Source: Comamonadaceae bacterium
GTDB taxonomy: Bacteria; Pseudomonadota; Gammaproteobacteria; Burkholderiales; Burkholderiaceae_C
NCBI GenBank assembly: GCA_947374485.1
Contig: CANCCF010000002.1
Coordinates: 1 to 64,000 of the forward strand
Direction of reading: 5' to 3'
DNA length: 64,000 nt
A program made the position numbers and the translations under genes. Under the pieces are notes generated by a model, which was given only the letters and a program-made list of their open reading frames with translations, was not told the origin of the DNA and did no database searches. Shown here piece by piece: positions 44,051 through 53,075 of this stretch; positions within the stretch are counted from its first letter, which is position 1; each line of letters begins with the position of its first letter.

Positions 44051-44577
44051 TGCAGGGTTTCTGCGCTGCCTTTGCTCGCCATTTCCAACACGTCACTCGC
44101 GCTCGCATTGCCATATGCAATGGCCATGATGGGGGCTTGGTACTGGTTAGCCAAATCAAGAGCCGTGCGGAATGCACGGTCAATCATGTCCTCGCCAAGG
44201 AACAGATCGCTTTCCACGAAGGTGCGCACGCGTACCTCTCCATCTCGAAGATCCATTTCAAAATTGCCAAAAATGACCGTGTAGTTGATGCGCGCAATTG
44301 CCTCGGCTACCACCGCTCGCCGTGGTTCAGGAACAAATGTCGGATACGTGCAGTACACCAGCGCTCGTGACCACTCATCCCCTTGGACAGTTTCGGCCAC
44401 CACCCGCACATTGCCATTGTGCAGGCGCAGCCCAAAGGATAGGCATTGGTGGTCGCCATGGGTGGAATATGCCCACTCCTTTTCTGTCAGGTAGTCACAG
44501 ACCCTATCAAACAGGTCCTTGCCTTGGCCCTGTACCAGGTCGGAATCAACCTTTGCTGCATCATTATGCTTCGTCAT
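44047..44577 (-). CDS. YbjN-like (type III secretion chaperone fold) protein
   Basis: A 176-residue protein resembling YbjN-domain proteins: an N-terminal helix (DLFDRVCDYLTEKEWAYS), central strands (LSFGLRLHNGNVRVVAETV, ALVYCTYPTFVPE), RRAVVAEAIARINYTVIFGN, then FEMDLRDGEVRVRTFVES. YbjN proteins are linked to stress tolerance and may act as chaperones. The start at 44577 has AGGGAG 6 bases upstream; starts further out are weaker. It is coupled to the downstream membrane-protein gene by a 4-bp overlap. Confidence 0.65.
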   Translation of the reverse strand: MTKHNDAAKVDSDLVQGQGKDLFDRVCDYLTEKEWAYSTHGDHQCLSFGLRLHNGNVRVVAETVQGDEWSRALVYCTYPTFVPEPRRAVVAEAIARINYTVIFGNFEMDLRDGEVRVRTFVESDLFLGEDMIDRAFRTALDLANQYQAPIMAIAYGNASASDVLEMASKGSAETLQ

Positions 44578-44594
44578 CTTCATCTCCCTCAAAT

Positions 44595-44738
44595 TCAAAC
44601 TCGCGTCGACGGTGTGGGCAGTTCAATACCGTAGAAGCGTGCCGTTACCCGCAGAATTCGCAGGATGGGTGGTACGTAAGCAGGAATGTCCCTGTCTTCG
44701 ATCGGCAGGTGGGCTGTCGAGACCAGTACGTGAGTCAT
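44595..44738 (-). CDS. Small unknown protein upstream of the YbjN-like gene
   Basis: A 47-residue frame starting MTHVLVSTAHLPIEDRDIPA, with GGAG 7 bases before the ATG. It ends 17 bp before the YbjN-like gene and so probably starts that operon. No family was recognised. Confidence 0.45.
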   Translation of the reverse strand: MTHVLVSTAHLPIEDRDIPAYVPPILRILRVTARFYGIELPTPSTRV

Positions 44739-44827
44739 GTGGCATCTCCGGTTTAGCGCATATGCCGAAATGGCTGGGAGCGCAATCTGGAACAAATCCC
44801 CCGATGAACGAATGCTATGGACCCATG

Positions 44828-44844
44828 GGCTCACAGCGTGAGCC
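44828..44844. repeat. 17-bp intergenic palindrome, copy 3
   Basis: GGCTCACAGCGTGAGCC, between two small minus-strand genes. Same GGCTC-N7-GAGCC plan as the other copies. Confidence 0.65.
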
Positions 44845-44860
44845 TCCAACGCACTTGCCC

Positions 44861-45070
44861 TCAAACGAGCACTGCGTTAATCAGGTCCCTGAGCGCCAGC
44901 AACTCTTCCTTCTTCAGAACGAGTCCAAAATTTCGCTGCCACTCATCAGGGTTGCGGGCTGATGTAAGTTGGCTGCTGAACTGCATGTGGAAGCTGCCGG
45001 CCTGGGCGGCAATGGCTTGCAGTTCAACCTGGCGCACGAAGTCGCCGGCATGCGTGAGTTGTGTTTTCAT
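44861..45070 (-). CDS. Small unknown protein downstream of the deacetylase-family gene
   Basis: A 69-residue helical protein starting MKTQLTHAGDFVRQVELQA; AGGA lies 9 bases before the ATG at 45070. The start further upstream is not supported. It is 50 bp from the deacetylase-family gene on the same strand and may be co-transcribed. No family was recognised. Confidence 0.5.
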   Translation of the reverse strand: MKTQLTHAGDFVRQVELQAIAAQAGSFHMQFSSQLTSARNPDEWQRNFGLVLKKEELLALRDLINAVLV

Positions 45071-45120
45071 AAATTCCGTTCCTGTCGTTAAAGAAAATTT
45101 GCCCTGTTCGGTGTGCCCGG

Positions 45121-45975
45121 TTAGCCAAAGATCTCGCAATGCAGCCGTGCGGTTTCCCGATGCAAGGCCAGCACCGGCTCGATGCGCTCGGCTTCTGCTT
45201 CTCCCCTGACTACCTGGTAACCACCGGCCAGGTTCCAGACCATGGGCAGGTGCCCCATCTGCTTGAACACGGTGCGGTCACGTTCGTGCATCTGCTCCGT
45301 GCTGAGGATGCCGCCCAGCGGGTCATTGATGTGCGGGTCTGCCCCTGCCTGGTAGAGCACCAGATCGCAGGGTTGGCATTTGGTAATCGCCGCATCCAGC
45401 CAGCGCTCGTAGGCGCCATGGGCCGCACTTGCCACATCCCAGAACGCATTGCCTTGGGTGTGGTGTTCAATCCAGTTGATGCCCAGTCTGCGGATGATGT
45501 CGTCCGTGCCGTTGCCGTAGTGGGCGTCACAATCCAGGATGGCCACCCGGTTTACCAGCCCGGCGTCCTTCATTGCCAGGGCCGCCACCATCAGGCCATT
45601 GAAAGTGCAATAGCCACCGGCTTCGCTGAACCCGGCATGGTGAAAGCCGGACGTGGGCGAACACACGACCTCTCTGTGCAGCACGGCATGCTCGGCCGCT
45701 GCCACCATGGAGCCTGAGGTGTAGGGCAGCGAAGCCGCCACGGCGGGATCGCAGTTGCCAAAGCCGTTGGTGCAACTGCCGTCCAGCACGCCTTTGACAT
45801 AGTCGGCATGGTGGGCGCGGACAATTTGCTCTTCGGTGGCGGGCTCAAAACTGCAGATTTCCAAAGCCGCTCCAAAGTGCTTGCGCCAGTCCTCCACCAC
45901 CAGACGCGGCTTGTGGGCCGATGGCGAAGAGCGTTGGGGCGGACCCACCTGTTCCTTGCGGTAGAAAACTTTCAT
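45121..45975 (-). CDS. Histone-deacetylase-family hydrolase
   Basis: A 284-residue zinc hydrolase of the arginase/deacetylase superfamily. The active-site strings are SGFHHAGFSEAGGYCTFNG, the metal ligands in ILDCDAHYGNGT and the QAGADPHINDPLGG loop. Bacterial members remove acetyl groups from polyamines, acetoin-pathway substrates or proteins; the substrate cannot be told. A strong GGAGGA is 5 bases before the ATG. It has no recognised metabolic partner nearby. Confidence 0.85.
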   Translation of the reverse strand: MKVFYRKEQVGPPQRSSPSAHKPRLVVEDWRKHFGAALEICSFEPATEEQIVRAHHADYVKGVLDGSCTNGFGNCDPAVAASLPYTSGSMVAAAEHAVLHREVVCSPTSGFHHAGFSEAGGYCTFNGLMVAALAMKDAGLVNRVAILDCDAHYGNGTDDIIRRLGINWIEHHTQGNAFWDVASAAHGAYERWLDAAITKCQPCDLVLYQAGADPHINDPLGGILSTEQMHERDRTVFKQMGHLPMVWNLAGGYQVVRGEAEAERIEPVLALHRETARLHCEIFG

Positions 45976-46581
45976 GGTTCTTCCTCCTTCTGGTTGTTGA
46001 TGAATGACGAAACCTAAGTCGGGGCATTGCCTTCAGGCAAAGGCTCTCCCCGCCGCGCCAGGAAGCTGTACCCGCGACAGGGCGTAGCTCCGCTTGTGCG
46101 GACCAAATCAGCATGAAGCAGTGCGCGGCTAGCGCATCAGGGGCAGGTGGAAAAATAGCATTTGAAGCTCTCCAAAAGTCACTATGAAAAATGGCTTTCC
46201 ATGGAATTGGAGAGCCGGTTCTTTAGCCAGCATTTGTGCGTCGCCCTGGCAATCTGTCGATCAAATCCAGCGACTGGTCTGCACCTATTTCGCGGTGAAA
46301 ACCGAAAATTAAAAGCAAATGAGAAAGCCCACTTAACCAATTTGGAGCGGCTTGCAGTCATGACTACAAGGGACTCGAAAATGCCAAAGCGGGCTTGGTT
46401 GCTTTAGCAGTCATTTGTTACGCGCTCTGCAAGTTAACAAGTAAATCAGCGCAAGCACCATTTCAACTTTCTCCTCATATAAAGCAGAGTTTTCACCGCC
46501 CAATGAGATCCATGATAGAAGCCTGCAGGCTCATGGCGTGAGCCTGATTCACGCCATGTTGACGGTCGAAATCCATGCTGC
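45976..46581. other. 0.6-kb intergenic region
   Basis: No supported gene; the plus-strand frame at 46162-46407 has no ribosome-binding site and reads poorly. The region holds a small hairpin TTGCCT-TC-AGGCAA (46027-46040) and a copy of the 17-bp palindrome (46528-46544) close to the end of the VIT/vWA gene. Confidence 0.4.
46528..46544. repeat. 17-bp intergenic palindrome, copy 4
   Basis: GGCTCATGGCGTGAGCC, 38 bp beyond the 3' end of the VIT/vWA gene. It could also act as a transcript-end hairpin. Confidence 0.65.
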
Positions 46582-49008
46582 TCAGGCCTCTTGCATTTGC
46601 GGAAAATATCGCACCGTATCGGGCCATGCTGAAGCCTGCAGACCCTGAAATTCTGCGCGAACAAAGGCTGCGAGGCGTGCATCGACCACCAGCGGCTTTG
46701 CAGGTCGGATAGCGGTTTTGATGGCTTGCATGGCCCGACCGATGCCCTGCCCGGCGGTGAGCCCGAATCCAAGAACAACTGCAATGAAGGCCGCGACCAC
46801 GGCAGCTTCGCTCTCCCCATTGCCAATTTCCAGTTCCAACCACTCGCAGGTCGCAAGACCGAGCCCAAGTTGGCGCAATCCGGCATACGTCTTTGGCCAC
46901 ATGGTTTGCGCATGGGTAAGCAACCAGTCCGAGAACTCGGCCGGGGTTATGCCCGCATCATCCGGCGCGCTACGGTAGCGGTATTGCGGTCCGTCATCTG
47001 CTTGTTTGCGTAGGAAGGCGGGGATCTCATAGTCATCCATTCCTCCCGCGCTCAAAGCATCCACTCTGGCTGACGCTGCGGTCCGATTGGTCCGCCAGAC
47101 GGAAGGGGTGGACATACTGCCGTAGTCCGGGCTTGATTCCGATATTGCTCTCTTGCTGAACTTCACCTGAGGTCCGGCATGTCCTACTTTGCTGCCCAGG
47201 ACCATGGACGGATCGGCTATGGAGTAGCTGATGGAGCCCGTGCCACCCCAGCCAGCGGCCAGCATCTGCGGCACCTGGTGGGCCTGGGGCATTTCCGAGG
47301 CCTTTTCGCCCTCGGAGCGTTCGTGCACCAGGATGAAATTGGTGTGCGCTGTAACCAGTTGGTATTGCACGGCCAGGGCAAGCACCGTCGGTGACGCGGA
47401 ACCGGACAATTCATCTGAGCCCTGTGCGGTTTGCGCAACTTGTGCAAAGGCGGCCATCCGCGCCAGGGTATTGGCGCTGCTTTCCACCAACGCCACCTCA
47501 GCCTGTGCCAGCAGCACCTCGGTACCGCCACCGTCCATGCAGCCCCACAGGCGCAGGACCTGGCCGGCTTGGTGCAGGGGCGCTGCATCAACGAAGGCAC
47601 ACACGTTGAGTGCATCGTCCGCAAACGCATGCTCAGGCATTGGTTGCGCCCAACGCACAACAGTTCCTGCGGGCCACTCCAGACGCAGCTGGCTGGCACG
47701 GCTGGAGCGCAGACGGCTGTACATGCGCAGCACGGCAGGCTCCACGTCTTCACCCGGAGCCACGAAATCACAAGCACCACCGGTTGCCATAGCCAGGCGC
47801 CGCAGATGCGCCTCGGCAGGGCTGGCACCAATGCCCACGACGAAGACTCGGTGGCCCGATTGGGTAGCCACAGCGATGACCTGTTCGATGCCATAAATCT
47901 CACCATCGGTGACCAGCAGGATATCGCTCTGACCCTTATGTGCCAGGGCGATGGTGGACACCAGCGCGGCCTCCATTTCGGTGCCGCCCAGGTTGGCATC
48001 GAGCGCATCAATCCAGCGCCTGGCAGAGGCCTTTGCCTGCGCTGTCCCGCTCCAAAGGCCGCGGCTACGGTGCTCTGTGGTGTCTCCAAAGCGAGAAAGG
48101 CTGAAGCGGTCTGCCGACTCCAGAGCGGCCACGATACGATGCAGGGCCTTGCGAGCAGCGTTGATGCTGTCACCCGCCATGGAGCCGCTACAGTCGACCA
48201 GGATCTTGGCGGCCACTGCATGCGAAGTGCCACTGCCCAGTTGCGGGCTGAAGCTTGCCATTACTGCAGTCTGGCCAGGAACGCAGGCATCCAAACAGGC
48301 GATGGCCACAGACTGGTTTTGCAGATCGCTAAGCGTCAGGATGAAATCTTTGTCCAAGGCACCGCGCTGGGCCAGCCGGATGACCAGTTCATCCCCCTGC
48401 GGGAAATACCCGGTCTTGTGACTCGGTGAGGCCACACTGGCCTTGGCAAGATCGCCATACAGCGTGATGCTGATGTCGAACGGGTATTCGGCTGTGATGT
48501 CACTCACCGGGACCTGGTGGGGCTGCAAGCCGCCTTGGAGAACCGGGTTGCCATAGCGCGGCGCAATGGTGGTGGGCAGCATCAGGCGAATCTGGCCGTG
48601 CTCCAGTTGCAGCACCTGGGCGTAGCGCACCGTGATGCTGCACTCTTCGCGCGCCATCAGATTGCCCAATTCCAGCGTGTAGCTGTGGTCCGGGTTGCGC
48701 TCCAACAGGATGCCGGAGTTGCCTTCCGAGATGGCCTCTTCATAGCGGGCACGGGCAGTGCTTTTTGCGGTGACCTCGCCAGTGAGAGCCTTTCCGTTGA
48801 GCTCCACATCCACGCCCATCAGCACCGCGCCAAAGGGCAAGGGAAAGGTGTAGCTGATTTCGGTGTTGGTATCGCTGGCATTGCGAAAGCGCTGCTGCAG
48901 GCTCATGGCCAGCAAACGCCCCTTGATCGCACCATTGGCCTTGACACCCAAAAGCATGGGCTGCTGACCACCACCGCACACCACTTCTGCCTGACGCATT
49001 GCGCTCAT
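46582..49008 (-). CDS. VIT and von Willebrand A domain protein
   Basis: An 808-residue protein. The N-terminal VIT domain (about residues 15-140) includes YTFPLPFGAVLMGVDVELNG and ARARYEEAI. A vWA domain follows at about 265-430 with the MIDAS motif ILVDCSGSMAGDS and the LLVTDGEIYG strand. The C-terminal 300 residues are less conserved; no signal peptide or membrane helix is seen. GGGGA is 8 bases before the ATG, which lies in ATGA overlapping the MerR stop. This coupling implies that the regulator controls it. Function is unknown, probably adhesion-like or assembly-related binding. Confidence 0.85.
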   Translation of the reverse strand: MSAMRQAEVVCGGGQQPMLLGVKANGAIKGRLLAMSLQQRFRNASDTNTEISYTFPLPFGAVLMGVDVELNGKALTGEVTAKSTARARYEEAISEGNSGILLERNPDHSYTLELGNLMAREECSITVRYAQVLQLEHGQIRLMLPTTIAPRYGNPVLQGGLQPHQVPVSDITAEYPFDISITLYGDLAKASVASPSHKTGYFPQGDELVIRLAQRGALDKDFILTLSDLQNQSVAIACLDACVPGQTAVMASFSPQLGSGTSHAVAAKILVDCSGSMAGDSINAARKALHRIVAALESADRFSLSRFGDTTEHRSRGLWSGTAQAKASARRWIDALDANLGGTEMEAALVSTIALAHKGQSDILLVTDGEIYGIEQVIAVATQSGHRVFVVGIGASPAEAHLRRLAMATGGACDFVAPGEDVEPAVLRMYSRLRSSRASQLRLEWPAGTVVRWAQPMPEHAFADDALNVCAFVDAAPLHQAGQVLRLWGCMDGGGTEVLLAQAEVALVESSANTLARMAAFAQVAQTAQGSDELSGSASPTVLALAVQYQLVTAHTNFILVHERSEGEKASEMPQAHQVPQMLAAGWGGTGSISYSIADPSMVLGSKVGHAGPQVKFSKRAISESSPDYGSMSTPSVWRTNRTAASARVDALSAGGMDDYEIPAFLRKQADDGPQYRYRSAPDDAGITPAEFSDWLLTHAQTMWPKTYAGLRQLGLGLATCEWLELEIGNGESEAAVVAAFIAVVLGFGLTAGQGIGRAMQAIKTAIRPAKPLVVDARLAAFVRAEFQGLQASAWPDTVRYFPQMQEA

Positions 49009-49472
49009 TTTGATTTCCCCTTTTCCGTTTGTGTGACAACCTTCTTCGAATCCATTTCCCCTGCGGCATCCGGGCCGATGACCGATGCGTACAGCGCCAT
49101 CACACCGCGTGTGAAGACGCGCATTTGTTCTGGCGAGAGCCGCGCCCTGCCGGGCTCGATGACGACTTCCAGGCCATCGGCCACATGCAGGTGGCTATGC
49201 ACCTCTACCGAGCCTGGCTGCTTGCCCCGCGCGGGCACAGCGGCCTCTTGTCCCTGCAGCAACTCGCGTATGCGCTCCAGCGACACGCCGGCAGCGCTCC
49301 ACTTCTTGATCAATAGCAGCTGCTCCAGCTGGGCCGCACCATAGCGGGCGGCCCGCGTCTCACCCACCGGCCGGTCGATCAGGCCGTGCTGCACGTAATA
49401 GCGCACGGTGCGCACCGGCAGATCGGCCAGGACGCAGAGTTCATTCAGGGTGTGTTGGATGGGATCGGACAT
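49005..49472 (-). CDS. MerR-family transcriptional regulator
   Basis: A 155-residue protein with the MerR winged helix at residues 8-70: LNELCVLADLPVRTVRYYVQHGLI, then RYGAAQLEQLLLIKKWSAAG. The C-terminal part has no Cys cluster typical of metal sensors. The ATG at 49472 gives a normal start; an in-frame GTG at 49490 would add 6 residues and overlap the candidate operator. It is translationally coupled to the VIT/vWA gene. Confidence 0.85.
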   Translation of the reverse strand: MSDPIQHTLNELCVLADLPVRTVRYYVQHGLIDRPVGETRAARYGAAQLEQLLLIKKWSAAGVSLERIRELLQGQEAAVPARGKQPGSVEVHSHLHVADGLEVVIEPGRARLSPEQMRVFTRGVMALYASVIGPDAAGEMDSKKVVTQTEKGKSK

Positions 49473-49485
49473 GCAGTTTTTTAAA

Positions 49486-49514
49486 TACACTTATTTAATA
49501 CAGTTTTAGTGTAT
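49486..49514. promoter_or_regulatory. Candidate operator of the MerR regulator
   Basis: ATACACT and AGTGTAT, perfect complements 15 bases apart, lie 14 bp upstream of the ATG of the MerR gene. Their place fits an autoregulatory site. No test of binding is possible from sequence. Confidence 0.45.
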
Positions 49515-49588
49515 CAATAAAATTGGCAATTGCAAGCCACCTTTTCTTCCCCAACAATAATGGTCAACACCGTGCAAAAGTACAGTGG

Positions 49589-50107
49589 CTACTCACGATC
49601 GCGCCTTGCGTCATAGGCGTCACGCCAGGCTTGAGCGCGCCGGTTGGCCCTGGCCATGAATGCATCGGTCCGAGCGGCTTCAGTGCAAAGGTATCTGGGC
49701 TTGGGAACGATGCCGACCCGTCCCAGGTCAAGGCGGTCAGCATCCCAACAGGTCAACACTGTGGGATCGCCGCGCACCATGCCGTCGCTGTGGTGTTCGC
49801 AGGCATAGCACAGCAAGTCCATTTCCTGGTCCGTCGCGTCAAACAACTTTCCCTTCAATTGCCTGGCCAACTCCGCGCCACATGCACCATGACCCTCGTC
49901 CTGGTGCTCATTGATGCGGCGGGAGTCATGGAAGTAGGAAAACAGCTCCACCACATGCCGATTGGCTCCCGTCTGGCTGGAAATCATCAACCCATTTGCT
50001 CGCACGCGTGCCCAGTGAGCGATACCGTGATGCCCCCACCAATCAACTTTCAATTGTTGGCGCAAGTGCTGCAGTAGCTCATGGCGATTGAATTCAGTGA
50101 ATGACAC
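49589..50107 (-). CDS. HD-domain hydrolase
   Basis: About 172 residues from a GTG at 50107, the first plausible start after the stop of the upstream membrane-protein gene; upstream codons of the same frame lie in that gene. The HD-type His/Asp residues are in WWGHHGIAHWARV, LFSYFHDSRRINEHQDEGHG and ACEHHSDG, followed by TCWDADRLDLGRVGI. HD proteins are metal-dependent phosphohydrolases; the substrate is not known. It is 17 bp from the membrane-protein gene, probably one operon. Confidence 0.7.
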   Translation of the reverse strand: MSFTEFNRHELLQHLRQQLKVDWWGHHGIAHWARVRANGLMISSQTGANRHVVELFSYFHDSRRINEHQDEGHGACGAELARQLKGKLFDATDQEMDLLCYACEHHSDGMVRGDPTVLTCWDADRLDLGRVGIVPKPRYLCTEAARTDAFMARANRRAQAWRDAYDARRDRE

Positions 50108-50124
50108 AAGCACCCCACATTCAG

Positions 50125-50469
50125 CTATTGACCATTCCGAGTCTCGATAACCGAGGTGCGACGCCTGGCAATGCCTTTCAGCGCCAACATCGACATGGAG
50201 TAGGCAGTCGCGGTGACATACCAATCCGCGTGAACAAGCATGAAGACAGCTATGGCATCCACGAGCCACCCCACTCCAGTTGGCAATGGGTCTTCGGATG
50301 AAGTAGGGGTACCGCTGGAAAACAGTACCACAAAATACATGGCGCACATAAACCAGATGAAGGCTGCCGCCAGCCACGCTAGCCAATCGATTTGTTGGCA
50401 AGCTCCAAAGTAGATGGCGACGAGCAGCAGCACGTTCAGACCAATCGTTCGAATTGCTTGGTGACCCAT
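50125..50469 (-). CDS. Small membrane protein
   Basis: A 114-residue protein with three membrane helices (TIGLNVLLLVAIYFGA, LAWLAAAFIWFMCAMYFVVL and VGWLVDAIAVFMLVHA). GGGAG is 8 bases before the ATG at 50469. It precedes the HD-domain gene by 17 bp and is divergent from the NERD-helicase gene. No family was recognised. Confidence 0.65.
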   Translation of the reverse strand: MGHQAIRTIGLNVLLLVAIYFGACQQIDWLAWLAAAFIWFMCAMYFVVLFSSGTPTSSEDPLPTGVGWLVDAIAVFMLVHADWYVTATAYSMSMLALKGIARRRTSVIETRNGQ

Positions 50470-50697
50470 TCGACTTGCTCCCAGGTGAAAGGATGAATAA
50501 CCAGGTCCCAACGCCATGATGCCCGCTCCTCCCGCCGATCTTCGCCGGCAGCGGTGCATCAGGCGCTGGGACTTCCGATCTTGCAGAACAAGAGGCGCAT
50601 GCCGCGACCCTGGGGAGCTGCAATTTCATCCAGCGGTTCAATTTGGGCTTCTCTTTCTGTGGGTACACTTTTCCCAACCACTACAAAGAATCTTCCC

Positions 50698-52155
50698 ATG
50701 GCCCGTATAAGCCCAAGCCTTCCTCTCCGTTCTGCAATGGGTGCCGGTGAACATGCCGAACTGGATCTGCTGGCAACCTTGGAGCGTGGACTATCAGACG
50801 CCTACACCTTGTTTCACAGCGTTGACTGGTCACGCGGCGCGGGCCCAACTGAGCAGCACGGTGAAATTGATATCGTGGTGGTCAACCAGGCGGGTGACGT
50901 GCTTTTGATGGAAGTGAAATCCGGCTCGGTGGAGTTCAGCACCGGCGGCATCTTCAAGAGCTACGGCCATGAATCGAAGAACGTCAGGTCGCAGGTCGGG
51001 CTGCAGTATGGTGCCCTGCGCGCCAGGTTACAGAACGCCGGACTACCGGTGCGTCTGCACCATTTGCTGGTTCTGCCAGACCTGCAGGTGCAGTCCGAGA
51101 CCGTGCAGTGGCCGCGTGAACGCATTGTGGACAGCGATGAGCTGCAGCGCATTGTTTCTCGCGTTACGGACCTGCTGGGAGCTGGCCTGCCGCAGGCTGA
51201 CACGCTGCAGCGCGTATTGGACTTCCTTCAGAACCGTTTTCGGGTGGCACTGGATGTATCGGCCTTGGCCGGGCGCCTCAAGCAATCCTCCACCCGCCTG
51301 TCGGCCGGGCTGGCTACCTGGGTTCCCCGGGTGACGGTGCCGTCCGGGCTGGTACGGGTCAATGGTACTGCCGGCTCGGGTAAGACCCAACTCGCCTTGC
51401 GCCTGTTGCGCGATGCCGAGACTGCAGGGCAGAAGGCCGCCTATATCTGTTTCAACCGTTCCTTGGCCGACCACATGTCGCGCTTGACCCCAGTGCGCAC
51501 ACCCGCCCTGAGCTTTCACGAATACGCCGCGCAGCTGGTACGGCACTCGGGCCGAGTAGTGGACTTTAGCCAGACTGGCACCTTTGAAGCGATTGCGACG
51601 CAATGCCTAGAATTGTTGGAGCGTGCGCCCCCGGATCTGGACTTGCTGGTGCTAGACGAGATGCAGGACATGCAGGCGGAGTGGGTACAAGCCATGCTGT
51701 CGCGCCTGAAAGTCAGCGGAAAAGCCTTCCTACTGGAAGACCCCGATCAGCAGCTCTACAAGGATCGCGTCAGCTTTGACTTGCCAGAGGCCGTCAGCAT
51801 CACTTCGCATGAGAACTTCAGAACACCACGTGCGCTGGTCACTCTCATCAACCTTCTGGGTCTGACAACGCACCCGATAGAAGCACTTGCACCGCATGCG
51901 GGTGAAATGCCAGACCCCATCACCTATGCATCGCCAGAGAAGATTGGCCCTTGCACCATTCAAGCTGTGGAGCGCTGCCTAGCAAGAGGCTTTAGCATGG
52001 GCGATATCGTGATCGTCAGTCTGCGCGGGCGCGAACGCTCTCTCTTGCAAAACCAAGACCAGCTCGGCCCCTGGAAACTCAAACATTTCACAGGCCGCTA
52101 TGACGAGGACAGCGGGGCCATCTGGACCGATGGCGATCTGTCGATTGATTCGGTG
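50698..52155 (+). pseudogene. NERD-domain helicase, 5' part, split by an IS21-family element
   Basis: Reads 486 residues of a NERD nuclease-related domain (about 15-125, GEIDIVVVNQAGDVLLMEVK) joined to a superfamily I helicase motor (Walker A VNGTAGSGKTQLALRLL near 225, Walker B LLVLDEMQDM). The frame then enters the insertion and stops after 5 more codons. The missing C-terminal motif continues in frame at 54799. Joining the two parts and dropping one GGTG copy restores a 544-residue protein. The start was set at the ATG at 50698; the longer frame is not plausible. NERD helicases are common in defence islands. It is probably non-functional now. Confidence 0.88.
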
Positions 52156-52225
52156 TGCGCATTCCATTGATGGCGGACAGTGATTCCACGTTCATCGCGG
52201 ACAGCATTCCGTTCGATGGTGGACA
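52156..52225. repeat. Left-end multiple repeats of the IS21-family element
   Basis: Three copies of a GATGGCGGACA-like unit, with ATTCCA spacers, follow the terminal TGCGCATTCCA. Confidence 0.8.
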
Positions 52226-52311
52226 CCCTGCGCTGGTGTCCTGAGTGACGGTGGCAATCCTATCCCAACTGTCCACGATGGCTGTGGAATGAGCCAGTCG
52301 CGGTGCCTTGG

Positions 52312-53049
52312 TTAGACAGCCTTAGTCAGCTTCCTCATGGACTCGCCCTTCAGGGCCATCTTGTGGGAGCCGTGCACGATGCGGTCCAGGATGGCATCAG
52401 CCAGGGTCGGCTCATCGAGCCATGCATGCCAGGCCGTCACCGGCAGCTGGCTGGTGATGAGCGTGGCGCGACTGCCCACCCGGTCATCCAATAACTCCAG
52501 CAAGTCATTGCGCTCGTGCGCTGCAATGGGGGCAATGGCGAAGTCATCCAATATCAACAAGTCCAGCTTGGCTAACTGGGCCAGTCGCCGCGCAAAGCTG
52601 CCGTCGCCATGTGCCACATGCAACTCTTCCAGCAAGCGAGGTGCGCGCGCGTAGAGCACGGAGAAACCTAGCCTGGCGGCTTGCTGGCCCAGAGCACAGG
52701 CCAGCCAGGTCTTGCCGCAACCGGTTGCCCCGGTCAGCAGCACGTTGTGGCCATGGCGTAGCCAGTCACCACCGGCCAGGGCGCCAATTACTTCACGACT
52801 GAGTCCCCGGTTGCTTCTCCAGTCAATGTCCTCCAGGCAGGCCGAGGAGACCTTCAGTCGGGCAGCCTTCAATAGGCGTTCCAGGCGCTTGCTGTCGCGC
52901 CAATCGACCTCTCGTTGCACCAGCAGAGCCAGGCGTTGTTCAAAGGGCAATTCGGCAGCAGCGATTTGGCTTGCCGGGTCAATCAGGGCGGCGGCCATGC
53001 CGTCCAGGCGCAGGGCGCGCAGTTGTTGCAGGGTGTGTTCGTTGAGCAT
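52312..53049 (-). CDS. istB: IS21 transposition helper ATPase
   Basis: A 245-residue DnaC-like AAA+ ATPase: Walker [19 protein letters not shown] near residue 105, Walker [12 protein letters not shown]. It helps IstA in target choice and transposition. It lies 26 bp after istA. Its length is normal for the family, with no frameshift. Confidence 0.95.
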   Translation of the reverse strand: MLNEHTLQQLRALRLDGMAAALIDPASQIAAAELPFEQRLALLVQREVDWRDSKRLERLLKAARLKVSSACLEDIDWRSNRGLSREVIGALAGGDWLRHGHNVLLTGATGCGKTWLACALGQQAARLGFSVLYARAPRLLEELHVAHGDGSFARRLAQLAKLDLLILDDFAIAPIAAHERNDLLELLDDRVGSRATLITSQLPVTAWHAWLDEPTLADAILDRIVHGSHKMALKGESMRKLTKAV

Positions 53050-53075
53050 GCTTGTTCCTTGTGTCTCGGGTGTGG

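Noticed and set aside
43530..44183. A 217-codon minus-strand frame over the membrane-protein gene
   Set aside because: The competing frame at 43589-44050 gives clear membrane helices and couples by ATGA to the YbjN-like gene, so the longer frame is a shadow.
46162..46407. An 81-codon plus-strand frame
   Set aside because: It has no ribosome-binding site, starts at a non-ATG codon and its translation does not look like protein.
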